Below, piece by piece: positions 9,981-18,054 of a DNA stretch of 64,000 nt; the stretch's first letter is position 1; each line of letters opens with the position of its first letter. The stretch comes from an uncultured Muribaculaceae bacterium. Lineage in GTDB: Bacteria; Bacteroidota; Bacteroidia; Bacteroidales; Muribaculaceae. The stretch covers positions 69,210-133,209 of the forward strand of contig CAJTKG010000001.1 of assembly GCA_910576935.1 (NCBI GenBank), read 5' to 3'. A program made the position numbers and the translations under genes. The notes beneath the pieces are model-generated. The model was not told the DNA's origin and ran no database searches. It saw nothing but the letters and a program-made list of their open reading frames with translations.

Positions 9981-10496
9981 TCAGAGACTTCGTTGGAATG
10001 CGATACGCGGTGTGCCGTCCTGACAGTAGATAACTCCGCAGCGCTTGAAACCAAGTAGTTTGACGGCATTGAGCATCGTAGTGTTGTCGGCGTGGGTGTC
10101 AAGTCGCAGATTGGAAATCTGCCGTGAACAGAAATCGACACACCGAGCAAGCATACCTCTGTATTTGCCAGTCGAACCGAGACGGTGGATAGTGCCATAC
10201 GCGCTGTCGTCGAGCCATCGGCCGTTCTCTATAATGTCATATGTCGGATCATCGCCGATGATAAACGCAAAGGCCATTACCGCCTCACCGTCGGCGTCTA
10301 TGGCGATGTAGCATACCCCTCGGCCGATGTCGGCAAGTATATGGTCGCGCGAGGGATAACCGTTGACCCATTGGGTCATATTTCCCTCTGACCGCATATA
10401 AATCCGTGCCGCCTCATAGATGCCAAGAATCACATCGACATCATCCACCTGAGCCTTACGTATTATAATATCAGGCATATCTTCAGGGCCAACCAT
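9981..10496 (-). CDS. GNAT family N-acetyltransferase
   Basis: 171 aa. N-terminal IIIRKAQVDDVDVILGIYEAA is the usual first strand-helix of GNAT proteins. GTIHRLGSTGKYRGMLARCVDFC carries the acetyl-CoA loop in variant form, and LRLDTHADNTTMLNAVKLLGFKRCG is the highly typical C-terminal strand-helix (D-H-x-x-N-x-x-M). The start may be ATG 10496 or the in-frame ATG at 10478. It converges with res and no partner gene is evident. Substrate unknown. Confidence 0.85.
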   Translation of the reverse strand: MVGPEDMPDIIIRKAQVDDVDVILGIYEAARIYMRSEGNMTQWVNGYPSRDHILADIGRGVCYIAIDADGEAVMAFAFIIGDDPTYDIIENGRWLDDSAYGTIHRLGSTGKYRGMLARCVDFCSRQISNLRLDTHADNTTMLNAVKLLGFKRCGVIYCQDGTPRIAFQRSL

Positions 10497-10539
10497 TGAC
10501 GCGCATATTGAACATATTCGACTATAATCTGTGACTCAG

Positions 10540-11775
10540 TTAGTTAATCGAGTCTTTATCATCATCTGACGACTTGCCTTCTGCTAGTTTTAAAAGATCG
10601 GCCTGAAGCGCTATAGCCTCAATCAGATCAAGAGGCCGATAGTCGCGATATATTTCGCCGGCACCTACCGTGTGCGTCGCGTCGAGAATGAACGGCGACG
10701 TGTTATACCAATCGATAAAACTGTTGAAAGCCTCTCTGTTACCGTCAATCCACGCAGCAAATTCATCAGTAAGGACCCCGCTGAAAATAAAATAATTGTA
10801 CGCATCCCAGTGTCCGGCGTCGATAACACTCTTCCAGAATGGCAGGAGATACATGGAATTACCGTAAAGATTGTCGGTGGCCTCGAAATAAGATTCGGTG
10901 ATACTGCGGCGCAAACCGACAAGTTGCGCCATCGTAGCGTCAAATGGCCTTCGGGCCACAGCCATATCCGTGACGGCGGCAGTCGTGCAGCCTTCAAAAA
11001 TACCTTGAAAATCAAGATACACTTTTCCTGTCTTCTCATCGACTGTAATCTTGCGTTCCTTGGCAAGCGTTACAGAAGCCTTGACAGAGTCTCCCTCTGT
11101 CGCAATCTTGATATTGTCGAGCATACACTCGCGTATACGTCCGCTCATATCAGCCTTGCGCTCATCATTATTAGGCGCGAGGAGTATCGCAGTCTCGGCA
11201 TATATCAGTCCCCACACTTTGGCTGACTCCGACGCCAGACATATCATCGCCGCACGATAATAATTTGATGCGAAGGCAGGAGAAATCGAGATGCCATTGT
11301 TATAATTGTCGAGAGCCGCGACATAATCGCCCGACATAAAATCGATATTTCCAAGCTCGAGACAGAGGAATCCGGCCTCGGGAAAACGTTTCAGTCCGTC
11401 GCGATAGACCTTTCGGGCCTCATCGGATTTACCTGTAATATCAAGTACGTTGCCATACATCTGGTAAAGCATCGGCGAGGCATCTTTGTGTTTTAAGAGC
11501 TTCTTGGCGCCTTTTAGAACCTCCTCGAATCGCCCGAGATGATAGAGAGAAAACAAGCGTTCGTATTGCACGGTATAATTATCGGGATAACGCTCGGCGA
11601 GACTGTCAAAATCAGTCAATGCGGCCTCATACATACCCTCGTCGACAAGAGTAACCGCACGTTTCAGCGTCTCAAAAGCCTCATCAGGCAGACCGATTGT
11701 ATTATTTTGGGCCGAAGCCTTGCCGCCGACAAAAAACGACATAGCGGCAACAACAGCGATTAAGAACAGCTTCAT
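10540..11775 (-). CDS. Secreted TPR repeat protein
   Basis: 411 aa from ATG 11775. The signal peptide (MKLFLIAVVAAMSFFVGGKASA) selects this start, since an upstream extension in the frame would run into the promoter box at 11804. Residues about 30-200 hold tetratricopeptide helices (AFETLKRAVTLVDEGMYEAAL, YGNVLDITGKSDEARKVYRDGL, ELGNIDFMSGDYVAALDNYNNG). The C-terminal half is helical with no known motif (ITESYFEATDNLYGN, WKSVIDAGHWDAYNYFIFSG). Probably periplasmic and involved in protein-protein contacts. It lies just outside the T6SS operon, has its own promoter, and is separated from the operon end by a hairpin. Confidence 0.75.
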   Translation of the reverse strand: MKLFLIAVVAAMSFFVGGKASAQNNTIGLPDEAFETLKRAVTLVDEGMYEAALTDFDSLAERYPDNYTVQYERLFSLYHLGRFEEVLKGAKKLLKHKDASPMLYQMYGNVLDITGKSDEARKVYRDGLKRFPEAGFLCLELGNIDFMSGDYVAALDNYNNGISISPAFASNYYRAAMICLASESAKVWGLIYAETAILLAPNNDERKADMSGRIRECMLDNIKIATEGDSVKASVTLAKERKITVDEKTGKVYLDFQGIFEGCTTAAVTDMAVARRPFDATMAQLVGLRRSITESYFEATDNLYGNSMYLLPFWKSVIDAGHWDAYNYFIFSGVLTDEFAAWIDGNREAFNSFIDWYNTSPFILDATHTVGAGEIYRDYRPLDLIEAIALQADLLKLAEGKSSDDDKDSIN

Positions 11776-11803
11776 GGCATAGAGTTTTAAGAGATAACAA
11801 ACG

Positions 11804-11811
11804 CAAATATA
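11804..11811 (-). promoter_or_regulatory. Promoter of the TPR gene (TATATTTG on minus)
   Basis: On the minus strand TATATTTG matches TAnnTTTG, with TTTG about 18 bases upstream (near 11830) as a possible -33 element. The ATG is about 28 bases downstream at 11775. Confidence 0.65.
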
Positions 11812-11894
11812 GCATATTTTCCTCAACCACAAAAAAATTCAACCTGATCAATGAACCCAATTGCTGCGATTACGTTTTGTTAGCCTTCATTACA

Positions 11895-11931
11895 AAACCG
11901 CCACTCTCTGAAAAAAAGAGAATGGCAGTTT
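11895..11931 (-). terminator. Terminator at the 3' end of the T6SS operon
   Basis: A 15-position stem (11895-11909 with 11917-11931, two non-Watson-Crick positions) around an A/T-rich loop lies 28 bases after the PP2C stop. It marks the end of the leftward T6SS transcript. Confidence 0.7.
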
Positions 11932-11958
11932 CTTGAATTTTGTATTATCATAAAAACT

Positions 11959-12753
11959 CTAAGTAGCCGGAAAAATCATCTGTTTGAGTCGGCCCAAAAA
12001 CGACGAACGATGACCGTATGGCGGCCCTTTAACTATAAGGGTGACAATTGTCGTATCATCATCGCTGCCATTATCATATGCAAGTTGCGATAGCTCCTGC
12101 GATAAATCTTGTCTATTGCGGTTTCGGGATATGCAGACTTTGATGTCATCGATTCTGCAATATCCTGACAGTCCATCGCTACAAAAAATCATCACATCAC
12201 CATCGTTTATTTTATGAGTCGTAAATTCCGGCAAACAGGTTTCATCACCGCCTCCGATATACCTTGTGATCAGGTTATTGTCAGGATGTGTGAATGAATC
12301 CTCGATAGAAATCTTTTTGGCGTCGATCAATTCCTGCACATAAGAATGGTCTTTTGTCAGAGATTTAATATCTCCGTTATTAAACAAAAAGCAATGGCTA
12401 TCTCCACACCAGGCAATATTTACGATGTCGTTTATAACCATACCGATAAGTATAGTCGTACCCATTCCATCGAAATCGGGATGATTTTCAATATAATTTG
12501 TTATTGCGGTATCGGCCTGCAAGATAGAATCAAACAGCAACTCGCGTATATTTATGACTGACAAGTCATCGGATATATACTGTCGCAATAAACCCGATAT
12601 GGTCTCTACTGCAATTTTGGATGCAATGTCTCCACCGGATTCACCGCCCATTCCATCAGCTACAATTATTAACCTCTCGCTGACAAAACACGAATCTTCA
12701 TTATGTTCATGATAACGGCTTTTATTAGTCGTCGATTGAACCATTAAATTCAT
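11959..12753 (-). CDS. PP2C-type Ser/Thr phosphatase (PppA-like)
   Basis: 264 aa, cytosolic. PP2C metal-binding motifs are all present: HNEDS near the N-terminus, VADGMGGESGGDIAS, WCGDSHCF, FCSDGLSGY and DDDTTIVTL. It would remove phosphate from Ser/Thr residues placed by the two kinases of the same operon (14532-16019 and 19998-21305), by analogy with PppA against PpkA in the Pseudomonas H1-T6SS. Its ATG overlaps the stop of the gene before it (ATGA at 12750-12753), showing translational coupling. It is the last gene of the operon, followed by a hairpin. Confidence 0.9.
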   Translation of the reverse strand: MNLMVQSTTNKSRYHEHNEDSCFVSERLIIVADGMGGESGGDIASKIAVETISGLLRQYISDDLSVINIRELLFDSILQADTAITNYIENHPDFDGMGTTILIGMVINDIVNIAWCGDSHCFLFNNGDIKSLTKDHSYVQELIDAKKISIEDSFTHPDNNLITRYIGGGDETCLPEFTTHKINDGDVMIFCSDGLSGYCRIDDIKVCISRNRNRQDLSQELSQLAYDNGSDDDTTIVTLIVKGPPYGHRSSFLGRLKQMIFPAT

Positions 12754-14519
12754 ATTGCTAAACGGGGTTCGTTTTCTTTAAACTCAGGAGCTTTTTTCCT
12801 GATTATTACTCCTTCTTTCTGTCTCTTCTTCGGCACCGGTTTGGTATAATAAATCTCAAACGGGAACACCGATGGCGGACATCCTTTCTCAGTTACCAAG
12901 ATATTGAGATTATTTACCCCTTCCTTAAGATTTGAGACAAGAAATTTACGTCTGGTCTCTGATAATTTTTCAGATACGACAGAAACAGAGTCTGCTTCAA
13001 TGGTAATTTCAAACGGATAGTCACTTTCTCCGATATTGCGCTGTGCATTTATATTTATCGTAAAGGTGGCCACGCCATTAGATATTGAAGTCTCGGATTC
13101 AATAGGATCAACATTGTAGTATTTTAAATGCCAAGCCTTCACAGAAAGCGGGAATTCAAACAACAAGATGCCATCGTACGAGACTTGAACGGGAGAGTAT
13201 GTTATAGTGGTGATCGTATCGGGGAGTGCCTCGGGTATATTCAGCACACAATTATATATGACAAAGTTTCCGCTCTCAGTATCCTTCGCCTCACGAGAGG
13301 TTTTGTCAATTATGCAGCCGGTGCTTTCGGGTATGTCTATCCGTGCATTTTTGGCCGATATCGCCGCCGGCAAATCAAGACGAATCTGAGTTTCAAATTT
13401 TTGATGTCGGAAAGCAATGTCTTCGCCTTTATTCAGTTTTACTGAATAATCAATATCGGGAATAATTTCAATAACACCCCATTTGCCATCTGTTTTCACG
13501 AAAGCTTTGTCACCATATCTCAATCCTATTTTTTCAAATTGTTCGGGCAATATCATATGGGTTCTTCGGCTCAGTCCGTATATATCAGAGCCATAAGATG
13601 ATAATTCAGAGCTATATTTATATGCTTCAGGCTGTTTATTCTTAAAAGAGAGTGTATCGTTTCCGAATGCGAAGACAATTGGTCGAAGCTCCTTGTCAAA
13701 TTTCAGATTGGCAATTCGGTCTTTACCATATTTGGCTTGGAGCATTATTGTGTCAGACGGAAGATTAAAAACAAAATGTTCGTAGTCTCCCAATAAATTC
13801 AGATGCCGTTTTTTCTCTGAATCATCATCGCCCCAAAGGAGAGGTTCAAAAGTCTCTGTCTCGGGAATAAACCAATAAAATTTGTTTTTGATGACAGCGA
13901 CACCTTTGCCATTGGCTCCTATGCTTGATAGAAAATTGATGTTTTTGACTTCAAACGGCTTAATCTCTCCATTTGATATCAGTTGATATTGCAGTGATTG
14001 TCCATCGGCCTTATGATAGGCATAATGGGGATCTTTCCTTTTCTCAAACTGATCATATGTCAGATATGGGGAGTAACCCCGATGAAAAGGGTATGCTTTC
14101 ACAGCCGCGGGATAGGACGCCTTGTTTCCATCTTTTTTATAGAATCCAACCACGCCATCATTATTGTGACAAGTGAGATATCCGTCTTCAAAATATGGAT
14201 TATCAAATGCGATCTTGAGATTTGGAAGCGAAATAAATTTTCCATACAAATCCACAAAGCCGATAATCGTGTTCGTATCTTTGTTAATAATGGTAGCGAC
14301 TCCATCTTTAAAGGGTTGTATTATATGCTCTGTTGAACAGAGCATTTTGCCGTCCATTGTCCATAATGTCGACCTGCCGTCAGACTCGCTTTGAATTATA
14401 CTATTGTCTATTTTTACAAATACCGTATCATTAGTAGGAGGTATAACCCATTTGGGAAGTTGGGCAAATCCCGCTACAAACGGCAAAACCAGCAGTGTCA
14501 GAATGAGTGTTTTCTTCAT
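12750..14519 (-). CDS. Secreted protein with WG-like repeats, T6SS-linked
   Basis: 589 aa with a signal peptide (MKKTLILTLLVLPFVAGFA). The N-terminal two thirds hold degenerate repeats of the WG type, seen as short strands with a conserved G-x-V/F-D/K pattern (TLWTMDGKMLCS, IGFVDLYGKFIS, VGFYKKDGN, KWGVIEII). The last third looks like two beta-sandwich domains. The end is very basic (KKRQKEGVIIRKKAPEF). Probably periplasmic or surface exposed, with no enzyme motif. It is coupled to the phosphatase gene by ATGA overlap and follows a kinase gene by 12 bases, so it is likely part of the envelope portion of this T6SS. Function unknown. Confidence 0.55.
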   Translation of the reverse strand: MKKTLILTLLVLPFVAGFAQLPKWVIPPTNDTVFVKIDNSIIQSESDGRSTLWTMDGKMLCSTEHIIQPFKDGVATIINKDTNTIIGFVDLYGKFISLPNLKIAFDNPYFEDGYLTCHNNDGVVGFYKKDGNKASYPAAVKAYPFHRGYSPYLTYDQFEKRKDPHYAYHKADGQSLQYQLISNGEIKPFEVKNINFLSSIGANGKGVAVIKNKFYWFIPETETFEPLLWGDDDSEKKRHLNLLGDYEHFVFNLPSDTIMLQAKYGKDRIANLKFDKELRPIVFAFGNDTLSFKNKQPEAYKYSSELSSYGSDIYGLSRRTHMILPEQFEKIGLRYGDKAFVKTDGKWGVIEIIPDIDYSVKLNKGEDIAFRHQKFETQIRLDLPAAISAKNARIDIPESTGCIIDKTSREAKDTESGNFVIYNCVLNIPEALPDTITTITYSPVQVSYDGILLFEFPLSVKAWHLKYYNVDPIESETSISNGVATFTININAQRNIGESDYPFEITIEADSVSVVSEKLSETRRKFLVSNLKEGVNNLNILVTEKGCPPSVFPFEIYYTKPVPKKRQKEGVIIRKKAPEFKENEPRLAI

Positions 14520-14531
14520 ATTTGGTAAAAA

Positions 14532-16019
14532 TTATTTATTCATTTTATCGAGTCCGGCGATAATCCTGTTCCTGATTTTTTCATCATTACATTTTTGAGC
14601 CCATCCCAAAGCTTGAACCAATAGTGCCTCGGCACGTTTTTCATCCTTTACAACAATCCTGCTGTCGCTGACCACGTCGTTAGCATAGTAACATGCCAGG
14701 CGATATATGGCATCGGCATTGATACATGGATATTTTTCGTCCTGTAGATCTTTAATGCGAGAGAAAAGATTAATCGCTTTATCATTAATGTCTTTTGACT
14801 TAGGCATATATTTTACAGCGGTAGTGTCGGGATATATATCTATACCCAACAATCTCTTTCTCGCGACTGAGATACTGTCTGAATACCATCCATATGTCAG
14901 TACCTGTTCATACAGAGCCGGAACATAACTCATCTTCCCGAGACTGTCAAGTATCGAAAGTCCTGTTTTGAGATTATCAGCATTATCGGAATCGACAAGT
15001 TTCATAGCATGCGTATATCTTTCTTCCATTGAATTTACAGGCGCAGGCTTGTCGGGCAACATGATAAATAATATCGCTGCCACAATGACAGCAATAATCA
15101 TCATCCCACCGGCAATAAATATTCCGGTCTTATTTTTAAGCGGATATTTTTTTGCTTGAGCAGCTTTGCATATATATTCGGCAGATGGCCGCTTTGTAAT
15201 GTCGAGAGATAAACAATCGCTTACGAGATTCTTTATGTCTTTAGGTATAGGCTGTTTGACAGGCGCACATGATTTATGGTTCTGAAGTTGCTCCAGACCT
15301 CCGTTTTCACCAAAAGGCATCCGGCCGGTAATCAATTCGTATAATGTCGCACCGAAAGACCAAATATCACTTTCAGGAACAGATTCATATTCGTCCCTGA
15401 ATCTTTCAGGTGCCATATAGGCCATCGTACCACTTTGGTTTTCATCATACCCTTCACGGTTAAAACCTCTGTGTGAACTGATGCCAAAGTCTGTTATGGC
15501 AAAATTGCCGGTATCGTCGACAAGCACATTTGCCGGCTTTATATCATGATGGACAATCGTCGGATTAAAGGCATGAAGATATGCCAATCCGGCCGAGACG
15601 TCAGATATATATCGCCATAATTCATCGATGTCCTTAATTTTCCCTTGCAATTTCTCGGAAGAACCTTTTTGACAATATGGCAAAACCAGATATGGAATGC
15701 CTTCATAAATTGAGAAATTTATGGGCTGAACCAGATTAGTATGATGACAGTTGAATACAATCTTGAACTCTTCGCGAAATCTTTGTTCGCCCAAATCCAA
15801 TGCATTTTTCGGTCGATATATCTTTATTGCAACCTTTATGCCGGTTTCTTCGTCGGATATGATTTTATCAACTTCGTCGTCATACACTTCATCTATGGTG
15901 TTGGTATCCAACGCAAGCCATACGTCAGCCGTACCACCGTCAGAACTCAACGGCCGCAGAAGTTTATATCGGCCATCGAATAATATGTCATTTGCAGCTA
16001 TGCTGTTTATGTCTTTCAT
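14532..16019 (-). CDS. Membrane Ser/Thr protein kinase (PpkA-like), copy 1
   Basis: 495 aa. The cytosolic kinase domain (about 18-285) has VAIKIYRP (catalytic Lys), HHDIKPANVL (catalytic loop, HHD in place of HRD), ITDFGIS (DFG) and MAYMAPERF (APE). The Gly-rich loop is weak (SSDGGTADVW). One membrane helix follows at about 303-326 (IFIAGGMMIIAVIVAAILFI), then a helical, probably periplasmic region with TPR-like segments. It probably phosphorylates T6SS components read by the FHA domain at 29551-31941 and is opposed by the PP2C protein. The kinase domain closely resembles the copy at 19998-21305, indicating duplication. Confidence 0.9.
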   Translation of the reverse strand: MKDINSIAANDILFDGRYKLLRPLSSDGGTADVWLALDTNTIDEVYDDEVDKIISDEETGIKVAIKIYRPKNALDLGEQRFREEFKIVFNCHHTNLVQPINFSIYEGIPYLVLPYCQKGSSEKLQGKIKDIDELWRYISDVSAGLAYLHAFNPTIVHHDIKPANVLVDDTGNFAITDFGISSHRGFNREGYDENQSGTMAYMAPERFRDEYESVPESDIWSFGATLYELITGRMPFGENGGLEQLQNHKSCAPVKQPIPKDIKNLVSDCLSLDITKRPSAEYICKAAQAKKYPLKNKTGIFIAGGMMIIAVIVAAILFIMLPDKPAPVNSMEERYTHAMKLVDSDNADNLKTGLSILDSLGKMSYVPALYEQVLTYGWYSDSISVARKRLLGIDIYPDTTAVKYMPKSKDINDKAINLFSRIKDLQDEKYPCINADAIYRLACYYANDVVSDSRIVVKDEKRAEALLVQALGWAQKCNDEKIRNRIIAGLDKMNK

Positions 16020-16030
16020 TTATTTGAAAT

Positions 16031-16065
16031 CCGGGTGAAGAGGTATATTAATCCTCCTCACCCGG
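16031..16065 (-). terminator. Strong intra-operon hairpin
   Basis: 13-position stem (16031-16043 with 16053-16065, one mismatch) in the gap between the lipoprotein stop (16073) and the kinase start (16019). On the minus strand it lacks a long T-run. It may be an attenuator or RNA-processing element, to be read through with help from the NusG-like factor at the operon head. Confidence 0.55.
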
Positions 16066-16072
16066 TTTATTA

Positions 16073-18031
16073 TTATCGATTAATTGCTTTTGCGCGTGCT
16101 CTCAACTTGGCGACGACAGCCTTTTTTGAATTCGATTGTGAGGCTGATGTTAAAGGGAAATACATAAGCATCTTGTCCTTAGGTGTATAGAATATCGCTA
16201 TAGATCTGTTTTCAGTGATAAAGACATACTCCGCTTCAGAGCTTTCCTCAGGATAATACAGATATTTCTTTTTCAGATAACTGATAATATCTGTTTCATT
16301 CATCGTGTCATCGAACATTGTAACGACAGAGTGAACCGTATCATAATCTTTTACAAAATCGGTGTAGTATGCACTTACAATGGCAATGCCTTTTTTATCA
16401 AAAAAGAAGAAACTCTGAGACTGATCATTGACCACATCAGGCTCTTTTCCCATTTTGCTGACGACCTGAGGTCTTGTCATGCCTATCAGAACGCTGTAAT
16501 CTGTAAATAAATCTGTTGCGAGATTGACATACGTGAGAGTCAGCTTGGTAATATCCCAAGTCACACCGACAGTGGCATCACTTCGGTTTTCAGAATCCAT
16601 ATAAGCCTTAAAGGTTTCTGTAGTCTGGCTCGTGAAAGGAATGAATGTCGCATTTAAAATAGAAGTTACCTCTGAGGTGTTCACTGTAGATTTATACGTG
16701 ACAACTATGCCTTTGACATTACCTGTCCATGAATCGAGAGCAAAACCGATCATATCTATATCCGGTGTGAAATCTTTATATAAAATCGTGGTTTCATCCT
16801 CATAATATATTTTGTCGCCCATAAGTTCACGAACCTTAGAGGGATCTTTACCAATAAACTCTTCAAATGCCACAGGTATCGCACCTCCGTCAACATTGAC
16901 TTCAATGACGCCGGCACCTTTGTTTGTGGCAACTTCTATATAGGTACGCCCTTTTGATCGGGCTGTAATCTCGCCTCGGTCATTTACTGTGGCGACAGCG
17001 TCATTGTGTGATTTATAACCTTGGATCACGACGTTGTCAACCAAAGATTGATAATCGGGTGTTATTACGTCTTCGGGTGAAAGGGTAACGGATTCGAGCA
17101 ACCGGTGAACGGTATATTTGCCGTTAAAATGGGTGTCATCATATGCATTATAAGTCCAGTCAAAGTCACTGATGGCTTCTGTCTCGAATCTCATGTTCAT
17201 CTGACCGGCATCAACTTTGACAGTGAACATCACTGTTTCACCTTCGATTCTATATTTCGCGTGTTTAGACTCACTCATCTCGAATGATGTTGTTTTAGTC
17301 TCCCACTGAACAGCCACGTAACCATTATCTGCAAAGGTACACCGCTGCCATTCATTTTCGGCCGGGACATCATAAATCCAGGTGCCGACAAGTAATTCGG
17401 CAAAGGTCTTTACACTACCGCTGACTGTTATCTTAATCGCGGCTGTGCCGTTTGGAGTCTTGAAGGTTGCAAATGTTGTACCTTCTTTCAGGCCCATCAA
17501 TTCGCCTGTTGCATCATCGACAAGTACGATGTCGTCATTAAGTGAGTAGAAATCTGATACACTGCTTGTGCCGCAGATTTTCTTGAAATCGGGGGTAATA
17601 GGTATCCCTGCTTCAATTGTGATATCTGAAAGAATTCGGTAGATCTTCGCATCACCGAGGTATGTATTATCATCATAAATATCGACTTCTATCTCAAAAG
17701 GATCAATTTCCGTTACAGTCCAGTCAAGGTAAAATGTATCGCCTCTATCGGTAGTATAGCTGCCTGATATTTTATCATTTTCTATTGAATAAAAACCTGT
17801 TCCCGAGTTATAATATCCGTTTTGTACTAATTGTGCATTGATGCGGGATGTTTCGGTAAACTCATATGAAATCCAGTTTTCGGCATAGGCGGTTGAAAGC
17901 AACCATTTGCCGACAATGTTTTTTGCAAGGTTTTGTGTTGGAATTTCCGGCTCATTTTTATCATCATCGCTGCAAGATGCCATAAGCAACGGGCAAATGA
18001 TAAACAAGAGCCATTTTAATGTCTGTTTCAT
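16073..18031 (-). CDS. Surface lipoprotein with Ig-like/BIG2 domains, T6SS-linked
   Basis: 652 aa. A lipoprotein signal ends at MASC, followed by SDDD, the acidic pattern that in Bacteroidetes marks export of lipoproteins to the cell surface. Two stretches (about 125-210 and 320-380) resemble bacterial Ig-like BIG2 domains: LNDDIVLVDDATGELMGLKEGTTFA and NDAVATVNDRGEITARSKGRTYIEV share the pattern in which each copy ends in 'meaning changes to a general rule' strands. The regions before each look like lipocalin-like beta domains (VGKWLLST, VGTWIYDVP). The C-terminal 270 residues are unclassified. The protein sits between a BACON/beta-barrel gene and a kinase gene inside the operon, so an outer-membrane role in the secretion machine is inferred, not shown. 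Confidence 0.6.
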   Translation of the reverse strand: MKQTLKWLLFIICPLLMASCSDDDKNEPEIPTQNLAKNIVGKWLLSTAYAENWISYEFTETSRINAQLVQNGYYNSGTGFYSIENDKISGSYTTDRGDTFYLDWTVTEIDPFEIEVDIYDDNTYLGDAKIYRILSDITIEAGIPITPDFKKICGTSSVSDFYSLNDDIVLVDDATGELMGLKEGTTFATFKTPNGTAAIKITVSGSVKTFAELLVGTWIYDVPAENEWQRCTFADNGYVAVQWETKTTSFEMSESKHAKYRIEGETVMFTVKVDAGQMNMRFETEAISDFDWTYNAYDDTHFNGKYTVHRLLESVTLSPEDVITPDYQSLVDNVVIQGYKSHNDAVATVNDRGEITARSKGRTYIEVATNKGAGVIEVNVDGGAIPVAFEEFIGKDPSKVRELMGDKIYYEDETTILYKDFTPDIDMIGFALDSWTGNVKGIVVTYKSTVNTSEVTSILNATFIPFTSQTTETFKAYMDSENRSDATVGVTWDITKLTLTYVNLATDLFTDYSVLIGMTRPQVVSKMGKEPDVVNDQSQSFFFFDKKGIAIVSAYYTDFVKDYDTVHSVVTMFDDTMNETDIISYLKKKYLYYPEESSEAEYVFITENRSIAIFYTPKDKMLMYFPLTSASQSNSKKAVVAKLRARAKAINR

Positions 18032-18054
18032 TGTGATTGGATTGGTTATTTTGA